Assembly (NCBI RefSeq): GCF_013204855.1
Contig: NZ_JABMKZ010000012.1
Span: 1-64,000, forward strand
Length of the DNA stretch: 64,000 nucleotides
Source: Paenibacillus alba
Lineage (GTDB): Bacteria; Bacillota; Bacilli; Paenibacillales; NBRC-103111
Direction of reading: 5' to 3'
The translations under genes were made by a program, and so were the position numbers. Positions within the stretch are counted from its first letter, which is position 1. Each line of letters begins with the position of its first letter. The notes under the pieces are model-generated. The model had not been told where the DNA came from. It worked only from the letters and a program-made list of their open reading frames with translations, and searched no databases. Of the stretch, positions 24,619 through 33,250 are shown piece after piece.

Positions 24619-24822
24619 TTTCATTGGATTAATTCCAATGAAATCTAGTTTTGAGAGTCAGAAAGAAGATTTCAGTGGATAAACTCCAATGCATAATCTA
24701 AAAAGCAGGCATTTAGGAGGTTTAATGGATTTAAACTGGATATTTCCATTGTATTATTTCCAATGAAAGCCAGCTCTCTGCTTTTTGAAGGACGTTTTCA
24801 TTGGACAAACTCCAATGAGAAG
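24619..24822. repeat. Array of CATTGGA/TCCAATG palindromes
   Basis: Units: TTTCATTGGA TTAAT TCCAATGAAA (24619-24643, perfect), TTTCAGTGGATAAACTCCAA (from 24669), TTTCCATTGTATTATTTCCA (from 24743, ending AATGAAAG) and TTTTCATTGGACAAACTCCA (from 24794). Spacing is about 50-75 bp. This family is unrelated in sequence to the other palindromes in the window. The rest of the gap to 25044 shows no gene or recognisable site. Confidence 0.7.
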
Positions 24823-25044
24823 AACAACTGCCAGTTTCCACGAGGTTCAGTAGCTGGCGATTATCGACAGCGGGCTTTGCTCCGCAGACCGCACAGCGGA
24901 GGAAGTTACCTTGCTACTCCACCTTGCTGCTCCAATTGTAGCGGGATCAGGTCATGACCCTCAGCTCCCCCAATATATTGATGTCCTGCGAAGTATGATG
25001 CAAAAGCTCTCCCTATAAGGGAACCCAGCCCCCATATGAACTGC

Positions 25045-25073
25045 AAAAAGGCGCCCATTCGGACGCCTTTTCC
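25045..25073. terminator. Bidirectional terminator at the end of the siderophore operon
   Basis: AAAAGGCG CCCATTCGGA CGCCTTTT, with A and T runs on both sides, about 65 bp past the last permease stop. Confidence 0.75.
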
Positions 25074-25137
25074 AGTCTATGAAGTCTCTTAAGGGTCTTG
25101 TTGACCTAAACTGAGCCAACTAGAAAGTCTCACTCAC

Positions 25138-26145
25138 TTACTTTTTCAGCAGCAGATACATAAAGTATGGGGCTCCAATCAGGGCAACCATAATCCCCGC
25201 GGGAATGCCATCAGGTCCAACAATATTGCGGCCAATGGTATCTGCCAGCAGAAGTAGCCAGCCGCCAATCAGAATAGCGAGCGGAATGAATAGTTGGTTT
25301 CTCGGTCCCACGAAAGCTTTGGCGATGTGGGGGGCCATCAGGCCAATAAAGCTGATGCCGCCTGTGACGGAAACCGCGGAAGCGGCAAGGGCGACTGCGG
25401 TCAAGAGCAGCACAATGCGCTCTTTTTCAACGGATACGCCAACGCCGACAGCTACAGGCTCGTTCAGCCCGAGCAGGTTCAAACGATTCGCTTTATACAG
25501 CGTAAAAGGAATCAATATAATCAGCCATGGAAGCAGCGCCCATACAAAAGGCCAGTCGGCTCCCCATATATTCCCTGCCAGCCATTTGGCGATAAAATCC
25601 ACTTTGGAGCGTTCGGCTGAGGAGATTACGACAATCATAATGCCTGATAGCGCCAAGGAAAAACCAACCCCGATAAGGACCAACCGTACGGGCTGAAGAC
25701 CTGTTTTTCGGCTATAGGAAAGCACATAAATGCATGCTGCCGTAAGGACAGCGCCAATGAATGCGACTAGCGGAAGCAGATAGACAAAGGTGCCTGTCTT
25801 GATTGGAAAATAAAGAAAGAATACAGCAACGGCAACACCAGCACCCGCATTGATGCCAATAATGCCGGGATCTGCTAAGTCATTGCGGGTGATGCCTTGC
25901 AAGATTGAACCCGATAAGGCCAGGGCCATGCCGGACAGCAAGGTTATCGCAATACGCGGCAAGCGAATCGAGAAGAGGACGAACTCCTCTTTGAACGTTC
26001 CATGACCAAGCAGAGTTGGAATTAATCGGTTATACGAGAGTGAAGAGTAGCCCATCCCCATACCGATAATGATGGTGAGAATAATAAACACGAAGCCCCC
26101 AAGAATGAGCAGCCTTTGCTTTCTAAGAACGGCCGGATGTATCAT
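25138..26145 (-). CDS. Iron-siderophore ABC transporter permease (FecCD family, YfhA-like)
   Basis: A 335-aa inner-membrane protein of the FecCD family with 9-10 hydrophobic segments. LSGMALALSGSILQGITRNDLADPGIIGI in pieces is the family signature, and GGISFIGLMAPHIAK is the cytoplasmic coupling region that contacts the ATPase. It overlaps the upstream permease by 4 nt and is the last gene of the operon ATPase - binding lipoprotein - permease - permease. The two different permeases should form the heterodimeric channel. Gene order and sizes resemble Bacillus yfiZ-yfhA, used for hydroxamate/citrate siderophores, but the exact ligand is not readable. Confidence 0.9.
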   Translation of the reverse strand: MIHPAVLRKQRLLILGGFVFIILTIIIGMGMGYSSLSYNRLIPTLLGHGTFKEEFVLFSIRLPRIAITLLSGMALALSGSILQGITRNDLADPGIIGINAGAGVAVAVFFLYFPIKTGTFVYLLPLVAFIGAVLTAACIYVLSYSRKTGLQPVRLVLIGVGFSLALSGIMIVVISSAERSKVDFIAKWLAGNIWGADWPFVWALLPWLIILIPFTLYKANRLNLLGLNEPVAVGVGVSVEKERIVLLLTAVALAASAVSVTGGISFIGLMAPHIAKAFVGPRNQLFIPLAILIGGWLLLLADTIGRNIVGPDGIPAGIMVALIGAPYFMYLLLKK

Positions 26146-27140
26146 GGCAATGCTTTGCCCCCTCTACGTACGATAAACAGGAAGAAAGGCAGCCCCAGCA
26201 TGGCCACAATCGCGGCCACAGGTGTTTCATAAGGAGCATGGATTGTGCGTCCAAGCGTATCCGCGAGGAGCATAAAGGCAGCGCCCAGAATCGCTGACAT
26301 CGGAATAATGAAACGATAGTCGGTGCCAACGATCGCCCGAACAATGTGAGGGATCATCAAGCCTATGAAGGCCATGTTTCCAACCAAGGCAACGGAGGCG
26401 CCAGCAAGTAAAATGATCACGATAAAAAGTGTGGCTTTGATTTGAAAGGTCTTCTGCCCAAGGCCGACGGCCACTTCCTCGCTTAAGCTGAGCACAGTCA
26501 GCTGTCTGGACAAGAAAAGGGCAATCAGTGTCCCGACGATGATAAAAGGCACAATAATTTGCAATTGCCCCCAAGAAGTACCCACGAGTCCGCCTGCCGT
26601 CCACATGGACACTTCTTTGGAGATTTTGAAGGAAATACCGATTCCTTCACCCACCGCATATAAGAATGCGGATACCGCAGCCCCCGCTAATACGATGCGA
26701 AGAGGCGAGAAGCCGCCTTTTTTCATAGCGCCTATTCCAAAAACCATCACGGCACCTATCGCCGCTCCAATGAAACAAACAATCATAATACCAAAGTAAT
26801 TGGTAGATGGCATAAAGGCTATGGTGAAAGCCAGCGCTGCATTGGCACCGGCAGTCAGCCCAAGCAAGCCAGGGTCAGCAAGGGGATTTCGTGTAATGCC
26901 CTGCATGATGGCGCCGGATACGGCTAAAGCTGCTCCAACGAAGATCGCTGCAACTTCACGAGGCAATCGCAGCTCGCGAATGATCGTAAGCGTATCTCCG
27001 GTCAAGTTAGTGGTTAGAGCCTGCCAGACGTCCTTGACGGTCGTATCGGCTGCTCCGAATACCATGGCTACAAAAAAACAGCCCACGAATGCGATTATAC
27101 TGACAATGAGTTTAAAGACAAATGAAATGGAATGGTTCAT
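26142..27140 (-). CDS. Iron-siderophore ABC transporter permease (FecCD family, YfiZ-like)
   Basis: A 332-aa FecCD-family permease with 9-10 membrane segments. The family signature VGAALAVSGAIMQGITRNPL then ADPGLLGLTAGANAALA and the coupling loop NMAFIGLMIPHIVRAIVG are intact. It starts 21 bp after the lipoprotein gene and its stop overlaps the next permease (ATGA). It pairs with the YfhA-like protein to form the channel. Confidence 0.9.
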   Translation of the reverse strand: MNHSISFVFKLIVSIIAFVGCFFVAMVFGAADTTVKDVWQALTTNLTGDTLTIIRELRLPREVAAIFVGAALAVSGAIMQGITRNPLADPGLLGLTAGANAALAFTIAFMPSTNYFGIMIVCFIGAAIGAVMVFGIGAMKKGGFSPLRIVLAGAAVSAFLYAVGEGIGISFKISKEVSMWTAGGLVGTSWGQLQIIVPFIIVGTLIALFLSRQLTVLSLSEEVAVGLGQKTFQIKATLFIVIILLAGASVALVGNMAFIGLMIPHIVRAIVGTDYRFIIPMSAILGAAFMLLADTLGRTIHAPYETPVAAIVAMLGLPFFLFIVRRGGKALP

Positions 27141-27161
27141 TCAAGAACGCTCCTTGCCGTA

Positions 27162-28118
27162 TTATTTACCGAGTAGGTTCTTGATAAAGAAGTTCAACTG
27201 GAATTCTAAGGTTAATGGATCATTGAAATAGAATTCTTTGGCATTGGCTTCGTATACATGATTGTTTTTAGCCGCTGGCGTGTTTTTGTAAGTATCTGTT
27301 TTTTGGAAGCTGTTATCGGCATCCGGATTTTTGCTGAAAATGACATAGTCGCCCATGTATTGAGGAAGCACTTCCGCAGACAAGGCATAGTAGCCTTCTT
27401 TCAAAGCCATTTCTTTCACCTTTTGCGGCATAGCCAGCTTCATTTCTTGATAAAGAATTTCCGTGCCACGGCCCCAATTGTCGCCGAAGACATAAAGCTG
27501 CTTGTCAAAGCTTTCGATAACCGAGATGGTTTTGTCAGCACCGATTTTGGCTTTAATGTCCGTACCTGCTTGCCCTGCACGTTTTTTGAAGTCGTCTACC
27601 CAAGCCGCAGCTTCTTTTTCTTTATTCAAAAGCTTGCCGATTTCCAATTGTTGTTTCAAATAGTCCACTTTTCCGTATGTATACGTAACCGTTGGAGCGA
27701 TTTGTTTTAATTTATCGGCGTTTTTGACATTGGAAAGACCGATGATCAGATCCGGCTTCAATTCAATGATTTTTTCCAAATTTTCATCGGAAACTTCTTG
27801 CACATCTTTTAATGTTTTCTCGAAGTTTGGATTTATTTTGGACCAGGAATCTACACCAACCAGATTTACTTTAAGCGCCATTACATTCCCCGCAAAGGAT
27901 GAAAGAACGATAACACGCTGTGGGTTGGCTGGAACTTGAATGGGACCATTTTCGGATTGATAAGTGATCGTCCCTGATAGGCTATCTGCTTTCGTTCCCG
28001 CTTTGGCATCGGGTGCAGCAGTTGCTCCTGGTGAAGTCGATTCTTTAGGTGTAGTGGAAGAACAAGCGCTAAGAGCCAGCACCAAGCAGAGTAGGAACGG
28101 GAGCAGTAGCGTTTTCAT
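27162..28118 (-). CDS. Siderophore-binding lipoprotein (FeuA/YfiY type)
   Basis: A 318-aa class III substrate-binding lipoprotein. The lipobox is LALSAC with the lipidated Cys19, followed by an STTPKESTSPGATA linker. Two lobes joined by a long helix carry FAGNVMALKVNLVGVDSWSK and ELKPDLIIGLSNVK, typical of the FecB/TroA-like periplasmic fold. SD AAAAGGAG. The start lies inside the end of the ATPase gene (50-nt overlap), so translation is coupled. It captures ferric siderophore at the outer face of the membrane and passes it to the permeases downstream. Confidence 0.9.
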   Translation of the reverse strand: MKTLLLPFLLCLVLALSACSSTTPKESTSPGATAAPDAKAGTKADSLSGTITYQSENGPIQVPANPQRVIVLSSFAGNVMALKVNLVGVDSWSKINPNFEKTLKDVQEVSDENLEKIIELKPDLIIGLSNVKNADKLKQIAPTVTYTYGKVDYLKQQLEIGKLLNKEKEAAAWVDDFKKRAGQAGTDIKAKIGADKTISVIESFDKQLYVFGDNWGRGTEILYQEMKLAMPQKVKEMALKEGYYALSAEVLPQYMGDYVIFSKNPDADNSFQKTDTYKNTPAAKNNHVYEANAKEFYFNDPLTLEFQLNFFIKNLLGK

Positions 28119-28914
28119 GGGTGGAATCTCCTTTTAATAAATTGTACGTCACGCACATCGGTTTGTTGGTTCGAGGATCTCGCCCAATCTCAGCGTCAAT
28201 CTGAAAAACTTCTTTAAGCACTTCATGCTGCATCACTTCTTCACAGTTGCCGGCTTTGACGATTTCACCGTCTTTGAGCGCAATCAAATAGTCCGCGAAG
28301 CGGGCGGCTTGATTCAAATCATGAAGCACCATGACGATCGTGCGGCCTTGTTCTCTATTGAGCCTTTGGAGCAGCTCGAGAACCTCTAGTTGATGAGCTA
28401 GATCCAAGTAGGTGGTAGGCTCATCCAAAAAGATGATGTCGGTTTCTTGAGCAAGCGCCATAGCGATCCAAACACGCTGGCGTTGGCCGCCGGACAATAA
28501 ATCAACAGGACGGTATTTAAATTCTGTCGTGCCTGTCACTTCGAGGGCCCATTCGATAACGTCATAGTCTTTTTTCGTTAAACGGCCTAAGCCGGATTGA
28601 TACGGAAAACGGCCATAGGAGACGAGTTCGCCTACTGTTAATCCACTTGCGCTTTCTGGAGCTTGAGGAAGAATAGCCATTTTCTTGGCTAGTGCTTTCG
28701 TATTTTCTTTGGAAATCAGCGCTCCATCTAATACAATCGACCCCGATTGATGTGAAATAATGCGCGTAGTTGCTTTGAGAAGCGTGGATTTACCGCAGCC
28801 GTTAGCCCCAATAATCGTCGTTATTTGCTGGTCGGGAATAGCTACGCTTAGATTTTTGACAATCAGGCGTTCTCCATAACCAATGTTGAGATCATTTATA
28901 TATAGGCGAGCCAA
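28069..28914 (-). CDS. Iron-siderophore ABC transporter ATP-binding protein (FecE/YusV-like)
   Basis: A 281-aa ABC ATPase. Walker A GANGCGKST (about residues 37-45), signature LSGGQRQR, Walker B IIFLDEPT and the switch His in VLHDLN are all present. It is the first gene of the operon, right behind a perfect Fur box. In Bacillus the shared ATPase YusV serves several siderophore systems from another locus; here the ATPase is encoded with its own binding protein and permeases. Its last 50 nt overlap the start of the lipoprotein gene. Confidence 0.9.
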   Translation of the reverse strand: MARLYINDLNIGYGERLIVKNLSVAIPDQQITTIIGANGCGKSTLLKATTRIISHQSGSIVLDGALISKENTKALAKKMAILPQAPESASGLTVGELVSYGRFPYQSGLGRLTKKDYDVIEWALEVTGTTEFKYRPVDLLSGGQRQRVWIAMALAQETDIIFLDEPTTYLDLAHQLEVLELLQRLNREQGRTIVMVLHDLNQAARFADYLIALKDGEIVKAGNCEEVMQHEVLKEVFQIDAEIGRDPRTNKPMCVTYNLLKGDSTHENATAPVPTLLGAGS

Positions 28915-28943
28915 GTTAACACCTCCACGTTATATCGTGATAC

Positions 28944-28958
28944 TGATAATCATTATCA
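28944..28958. promoter_or_regulatory. Fur box of the siderophore operon
   Basis: TGATAATCATTATCA is a perfect 7-1-7 palindrome matching the Fur/Bacillus Fur consensus TGATAATNATTATCA at every position. It lies 30 bp before the ATPase start. Confidence 0.88.
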
Positions 28959-29041
28959 CATCTCAAACACTTTAAGGCAAGCGTAGAGGAGTTGTCAACA
29001 GATTTTTGTTGTAAATTGAAAAAAATAACCGTATATTTAAG

Positions 29042-29056
29042 TGAGAATGATAATCA
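29042..29056. promoter_or_regulatory. Second Fur-like box, upstream of the flavin reductase
   Basis: TGAGAATGATAATCA matches the 7-1-7 consensus at 13 of 15 positions. It lies 33 bp before the reductase ATG, about 85 bp from the first Fur box. Confidence 0.65.
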
Positions 29057-29088
29057 GTTTCATTATATAAAGCTAAGGAGTGAACAAA

Positions 29089-30138
29089 ATGAATGAATCA
29101 GCATTATTTGATGTGACGGTTATTGGAGGGGGTCCGGCTGGACTTTATTCCACTTTTTATAGCGGACTGCGAGAAATGAAAACGAAGATTATTGAGTATC
29201 AAGATCAATTGGGTGGCAAAGTCCATGTTTATCCGGAGAAAATGATCTGGGATGTCGGTGGTCATACACCACTTCCAGGCGCGAAGCTGATTGAGAAGCT
29301 GGTCGAGCAAGGCCTCACGTTCCAGCCTGAGGTCGTTCTTAATGAGAAGGTCGAGTCGATCAGACGGAATGAAGAAGGCATTTTCGAATTGCTGGGATCG
29401 TCAGGGCAGAAGCACTATTCCAAAACCGTGATTGTTGCCGTGGGCGGAGGAATTTTGAACCCTAAGAAATTGGAAATCGAAGGTGCAGAGCGCTACGAGG
29501 TTTCGAATTTAAACTATACGGTGAAGTCCTTGGAGCATTTTAAAGGTAAAACCGTCATTATTTCAGGTGGAGGAAATTCGGCGATTGATTGGGCCAACGA
29601 ACTGGAGCCTGTTGCCTCGAAGGTGTATTTGACGTATCGCAAAGACGGATTGGCCGGTCATGAGGCACAGGCTAGGCAGCTGATGGAGAGCTCGGTGGAA
29701 TGCTTCTTTAACTCGTCTATTAGCAAGCTGATCGCGGGTGCCAACCATGAAGCGATTGAGCGTGTGGAGCTGGTAAATTCGGATACGGGAGAAACCTCCT
29801 ATATAACGGTTGATGAAGTGATCATTAATCATGGCTATGAACGAGACACTACCTTGCTGGAGAACAGTGAAGTGGACATCGCTATCAAAGATGATTATTA
29901 CATCGCAGGAAATGCCTCCAGCGAATCCTCGATTCCGGGCATTTATGCGGCTGGCGATATTCTGAACTATGAAGGCAAAGTACATTTAATCGCCGGAGCG
30001 TTCCAAGATGCTGCCAATGCCGTCAATAAAGCCAAACAATATATACAGCCTGATGCCAAAGGGTATGGCATGGTTTCATCGCATAACGACGTCTTCAAGA
30101 AGCGCAACCGCGAACTCGTGAAGCAAATGATGTCCTAG
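29089..30138 (+). CDS. Ferredoxin/flavodoxin-NADP reductase type 2, IruO/YumC-like
   Basis: A 349-aa thioredoxin-reductase-like flavoprotein. The FAD loop is TVIGGGPAGLYSTFYSGLRE, the NADPH loop ISGGGNSAIDWA, and the FAD ribityl-contact motif GIYAAGDI. The redox CxxC of true thioredoxin reductase is absent, which places it with type 2 ferredoxin-NADP reductases such as YumC and with IruO, the NADPH reductase that serves iron release in staphylococci. The start at 29089 is preferred over an in-frame GTG at 29080 because AAGGAG sits 10 nt before the ATG. Divergent from the siderophore operon with its own Fur-like box; reduction of imported ferric siderophores is the natural inference. Confidence 0.82.
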   Translation: MNESALFDVTVIGGGPAGLYSTFYSGLREMKTKIIEYQDQLGGKVHVYPEKMIWDVGGHTPLPGAKLIEKLVEQGLTFQPEVVLNEKVESIRRNEEGIFELLGSSGQKHYSKTVIVAVGGGILNPKKLEIEGAERYEVSNLNYTVKSLEHFKGKTVIISGGGNSAIDWANELEPVASKVYLTYRKDGLAGHEAQARQLMESSVECFFNSSISKLIAGANHEAIERVELVNSDTGETSYITVDEVIINHGYERDTTLLENSEVDIAIKDDYYIAGNASSESSIPGIYAAGDILNYEGKVHLIAGAFQDAANAVNKAKQYIQPDAKGYGMVSSHNDVFKKRNRELVKQMMS

Positions 30139-30181
30139 CTTTCCAGGGAAATGAACGGAGTGACGGTCAAGGAGGTCCTTC

Positions 30182-30325
30182 TTGTCTACTCTTTTACAAA
30201 ACGTGACACGATCCCGTGTATTTCCTGAAAAAGACGTATATCTCACACCCCTTGCTTCGACAGATATTACAAGCCGGGTGTTGTACGATTTGGTTACATC
30301 GTCTGGGAGGTGCCGTCAGTGGTAG
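30182..30325 (+). CDS. Possible small leader gene (47 aa) overlapping the next gene
   Basis: TTG at 30182 follows AAGGAGG by 6 nt and opens a 47-codon frame beginning STLLQNVTRSRVFPEKDVYL and ending SSGRCRQW. Its TAG (30323) lies inside the start region of the next gene (GTG 30319), a layout typical of translational coupling. No known domain. It could be a leader peptide, a real small protein, or chance; the excellent ribosome site is the main argument. Confidence 0.35.
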   Translation: MSTLLQNVTRSRVFPEKDVYLTPLASTDITSRVLYDLVTSSGRCRQW

Positions 30326-30642
30326 ATCATAGAACCAAGATAGGGGCAGTCTTTTTTATTGACCGTGAAATTGAACGGGTTTTGAAGGATTTGGAAAGCG
30401 GGACCATCAACAAGGACCAAGGAATAGGAAGCTTGAATACCTTGTTCAACATCTCCTCCGGCATTGAGGACACGAAGCATATGCAACTGATTTGCAGAAT
30501 CATTACTTACTTGCGAAGTACAAACTTATATGTTCAGTTGAAGAAAATGTATCTGAACCGCTACTTTCATGAGTCGGATTCGCCGATTGAGGAAACTAGC
30601 GAGCGGGTACGCATCCCTTCCTTTGAGAAAATAATTCGTTAG
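30319..30642 (+). CDS. Hypothetical protein (107 aa)
   Basis: A mostly helical, charged protein (FFIDREIERVLKDLESGTI, then LNTLFNISSGIEDTKHMQ, ending RIPSFEKIIR) with no signal peptide or membrane segment. I do not recognise the family. GTG at 30319 is chosen because GGGAGG ends 8 nt before it; GTG at 30310 overlaps that ribosome site. It follows the Fur-linked reductase by about 180 bp and ends at a good terminator, so it may share the reductase transcript. Confidence 0.6.
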   Translation: MVDHRTKIGAVFFIDREIERVLKDLESGTINKDQGIGSLNTLFNISSGIEDTKHMQLICRIITYLRSTNLYVQLKKMYLNRYFHESDSPIEETSERVRIPSFEKIIR

Positions 30643-30653
30643 TGTGAGTATCC

Positions 30654-30703
30654 AAAAAAGGATCTTCCTGCAGCCATCTATCGGCAGAGGAGGATCCTTT
30701 TTA
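30654..30703. terminator. Terminator between the 107-aa gene and the N-acetyltransferase
   Basis: AAAAAAGGATC-TTCCTGC / GCAGAGGAG-GATCCTTTTT, near-symmetric, so usable from both sides. Confidence 0.8.
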
Positions 30704-30708
30704 TATGT

Positions 30709-31587
30709 TTAATTCGCTGCTGTAAGGCTATCTTGGCGTTTCATCCAGTCCTCGTGCTCCTCATAGATTCTATGCCACAGCTCATCCCGCTCAATGCTGC
30801 TGTAATGGACGAGATGTTCGCCGAATACGTCCGCAAGCACCTCAAGCCATTGCGACTTGGTTGGAAGCTCGACCTTTTCCACCTGCTGAAGCTCACGCTT
30901 CACCCATACGCAGCCCCGAAGCTCGTTGCTTCCGGTCGCATGTCGTTGTCGAAGGAGGAAGATACGTCTCCATGGGGATTCAGGCGATAGGGAGTAATGC
31001 GCATGTTGTGGCTTAAATAGGCCGATATCGTCAACCACTTCAGGGGCGTAATCTACGCCTGCATAGGGACCGAGGGCATCATGCTCCAGCCGCCAACCGT
31101 GTGAAGCAACGGGAGATTCTACTAGCTTATATAGGAAAGACGATTGCTCATAGCTTCCGTGCCTTAGAGGAATCGGCTCATAAGGCATATCGCCAAGTCC
31201 GGCATCAATGATCCAGCGATCTTCGTCCTCTTGATCCGCCGCGAGGTTCACGGTTAGACCGAGGTGGAAGGAGTTAATTCTCGGTTCTTCGCCGAGAGGC
31301 TGTACACCAGCGCGGTGCATGGTGACACGGTATCCCAAGGAACGAAGCAAGGTGAGGAAAGCGCCATTCAGGTGAAAGCAGTAACCGCTGCGCCCAGTAA
31401 GCATCAGTTGGATGGAATCCTTGAAGTCGATTCCCACAGGCTTTCCTGCAAAAGTATCCAGAGTCTGCCAAGGAATCTTCTCGACATGAGCTTTATGCAG
31501 CTCGAATAAGTAGTCTTTGGTCGGAAGTTCGATATCTTTCACGCCTAGTCGGTTTAAATAACTTTGAATTTCGGATTTGGTTAACAT
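30709..31587 (-). CDS. Arylamine N-acetyltransferase
   Basis: A 292-aa NAT. The Cys-His-Asp triad is complete: Cys in GRSGYCFHLNGAF, His in NSFHLGLTV and Asp in WIIDAGLGD (73, 111 and 131 counted from an in-frame ATG at 31596). NATs transfer acetyl from acetyl-CoA to aromatic amines and hydrazines in the cytosol. The ATG at 31587 is preferred: GAGGTG is 10 nt upstream of it but only 1-2 nt from the ATG at 31596. It is divergent from a MocR regulator with an inverted repeat between them, so MocR control is plausible. Confidence 0.87.
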   Translation of the reverse strand: MLTKSEIQSYLNRLGVKDIELPTKDYLFELHKAHVEKIPWQTLDTFAGKPVGIDFKDSIQLMLTGRSGYCFHLNGAFLTLLRSLGYRVTMHRAGVQPLGEEPRINSFHLGLTVNLAADQEDEDRWIIDAGLGDMPYEPIPLRHGSYEQSSFLYKLVESPVASHGWRLEHDALGPYAGVDYAPEVVDDIGLFKPQHAHYSLSPESPWRRIFLLRQRHATGSNELRGCVWVKRELQQVEKVELPTKSQWLEVLADVFGEHLVHYSSIERDELWHRIYEEHEDWMKRQDSLTAAN

Positions 31588-31671
31588 GGTCTGCATTCAC
31601 CTCGTTTGTCTGAATAGCAAGCGACTTTCGATTTCGATCCTGTGAATATTGTTTGGGCTATACGTAAACTT

Positions 31672-31709
31672 TATAATAAAACTGACCGCTTATAAATGGT
31701 CAGTTTTTA
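31672..31709. promoter_or_regulatory. Promoter and inverted repeat in front of the MocR gene
   Basis: TATAAT (31672-31677) with TTGTTT 17 bp upstream suggests a promoter reading right. Immediately after it, AAAACTGACC (31678-31687) and GGTCAGTTTT (31698-31707) form exact 10-bp inverted arms with a 10-nt spacer. The expected start of transcription falls inside the left arm, so a protein-binding operator is more likely than an RNA hairpin. Confidence 0.55.
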
Positions 31710-31740
31710 ATTTTCTCAGAGGACAGATAGGAGGATGTGT

Positions 31741-33174
31741 ATGTTCGAAATATGGCTGTCCGAGCAAAGCCAAGATCCCCTATATCTACAACTGTATACG
31801 CAAATTCGCCAGCAAATTCGAAGCGGAGCCATTCTGAATGGCGCGCGTATGCCTTCTGTCCGAACGCTGCAAACGCAGCTGCATATTAGTAAAACGCCCA
31901 TTGAAACAGCGTATCAAATGTTGTCGTCTGAGGGATACGTTGTCAGCAAACCGCGTTCCGGCTTGTATGCGATCAATGCGTTCAAGCCTGAGCATGCCCT
32001 GATGCAAGGTCCTATAACCCACCATATAGATGCAGCCCTGCGGCCATTGAGCCAACGAACATCATCTGCGCCGCATGTCATTGACTTCAACCCTACGAGC
32101 TTGGATGTTCAAACTTTTCCTTTCCGCATCTGGAGAAAGATGTTGAACGAAGCACTGGAAAACTCTGCGGAGCTCCTGTGCCAATATGGCGACACTCAAG
32201 GAGAATATGCCTTCCGAACTGTAATCGCTGATTATATCAGACAAGCACGAGGGGTGGTCTGCTCGCCGGAACAGATCATTATCGGCTCGGGGATCTCTTA
32301 CAGCATGAGCATTCTGACCAAACTGCTTGCCGGGTATCCGCATATAGCGATGGAGGAGCCGGGTTTCCCCAAGGTTCGGGATCACTTCGGTATAAGTGGA
32401 TTCGCAATCACTCCGATTTCCATTGGAAATAAGGGGCTTTCGATAGATGAGCTCGAGAGGAGCTCCGCTCAATTGGTCTATGTCACGCCTTCCCATCAGT
32501 TTCCTACGGGCAGCGTAATTCCATACGCCGAACGAGCACAATTGCTCAACTGGGCAAGTGCAAGGAAGGCTTATATCATAGAAGACGATTATGACGGTGA
32601 GTTCCGTTATTTCAGCAAGCCTATTCCTTCGCTGCAAAGTCTGGATCATCAGGGCAGAGTCATTTATATCGGGACGTTTTCCAAAGCTTTTACGCCAGCC
32701 TTGCGAATGAACTATATGGTGCTGCCGGTGACATTAATTCGCAAGATGGAGAGCCTGCAAGCTCTCTTGTCCAGTCCCTCGCGTATCGAGCAGTGGGCGA
32801 TGCAGTCTTTTATCGAGCAGGGACATTGGTTTCGTCATATTCGGCGCATGCGCAATACGTACCGGAAGAAGCATAGCATATTGATGGAAAAGATAAGCGC
32901 CTATTTTGCCGATGAGGTAGAAATTACAGGACACAGCGCAGGGCTTCATATTCAGATTAGTGTCAAAACAAAGCTTAAGCCCGAGCAATTAGTTCAAATG
33001 GCTGCAGACCATGGCGTTCGCATCTACGATATGCGCGGCGCATGGATGGATCAGAATGCGGAGGCAGCGGGCGATCCCAAGGTTTACTTAGGATTTGGCG
33101 GGATTAGTGAAGCGGAGATGGAAAGCGGCTTGCTGCGGTTAAAAAGGGCTTGGTCGTGCTTGTCCGAGGAATGA
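31741..33174 (+). CDS. MocR/PdxR family regulator (GntR HTH fused to aminotransferase domain)
   Basis: A 477-aa fusion. An N-terminal GntR winged helix (residues 10-78, PLYLQLYTQIRQQIRSGAI then PSVRTLQTQLHISKTPIETA) is joined by a linker to a fold-type I aminotransferase-like domain (about 115-477). The PLP lysine is Lys315 in GTFSKAFTPALR, and EDDYDGEFRY carries the pyridine-nitrogen Asp. Such proteins sense PLP-linked metabolites. AGGAGG is 6 nt before ATG 31741; an ATG at 31735 overlaps it. The adjacent NAT gene is the first target to consider. Confidence 0.9.
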   Translation: MFEIWLSEQSQDPLYLQLYTQIRQQIRSGAILNGARMPSVRTLQTQLHISKTPIETAYQMLSSEGYVVSKPRSGLYAINAFKPEHALMQGPITHHIDAALRPLSQRTSSAPHVIDFNPTSLDVQTFPFRIWRKMLNEALENSAELLCQYGDTQGEYAFRTVIADYIRQARGVVCSPEQIIIGSGISYSMSILTKLLAGYPHIAMEEPGFPKVRDHFGISGFAITPISIGNKGLSIDELERSSAQLVYVTPSHQFPTGSVIPYAERAQLLNWASARKAYIIEDDYDGEFRYFSKPIPSLQSLDHQGRVIYIGTFSKAFTPALRMNYMVLPVTLIRKMESLQALLSSPSRIEQWAMQSFIEQGHWFRHIRRMRNTYRKKHSILMEKISAYFADEVEITGHSAGLHIQISVKTKLKPEQLVQMAADHGVRIYDMRGAWMDQNAEAAGDPKVYLGFGGISEAEMESGLLRLKRAWSCLSEE

Positions 33175-33203
33175 ACCATCACTGTGCATAAAGAGAGAAT
33201 AAA

Positions 33204-33245
33204 GAAGACACCTCAAGAGTTTGGATCTTGGAGGTGTCTTTTATA
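33204..33245. terminator. Terminator between the MocR gene and a convergent hypothetical gene
   Basis: AAGACACCTC-AGA / TCT-GGAGGTGTCTT followed by TTATAT. Confidence 0.8.
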
Positions 33246-33250
33246 TAAAT

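Noticed and set aside
24763-24957. 64-codon plus-strand frame in the gap before the siderophore operon
   Set aside because: It lies across the CATTGGA palindromes and has no ribosome site.
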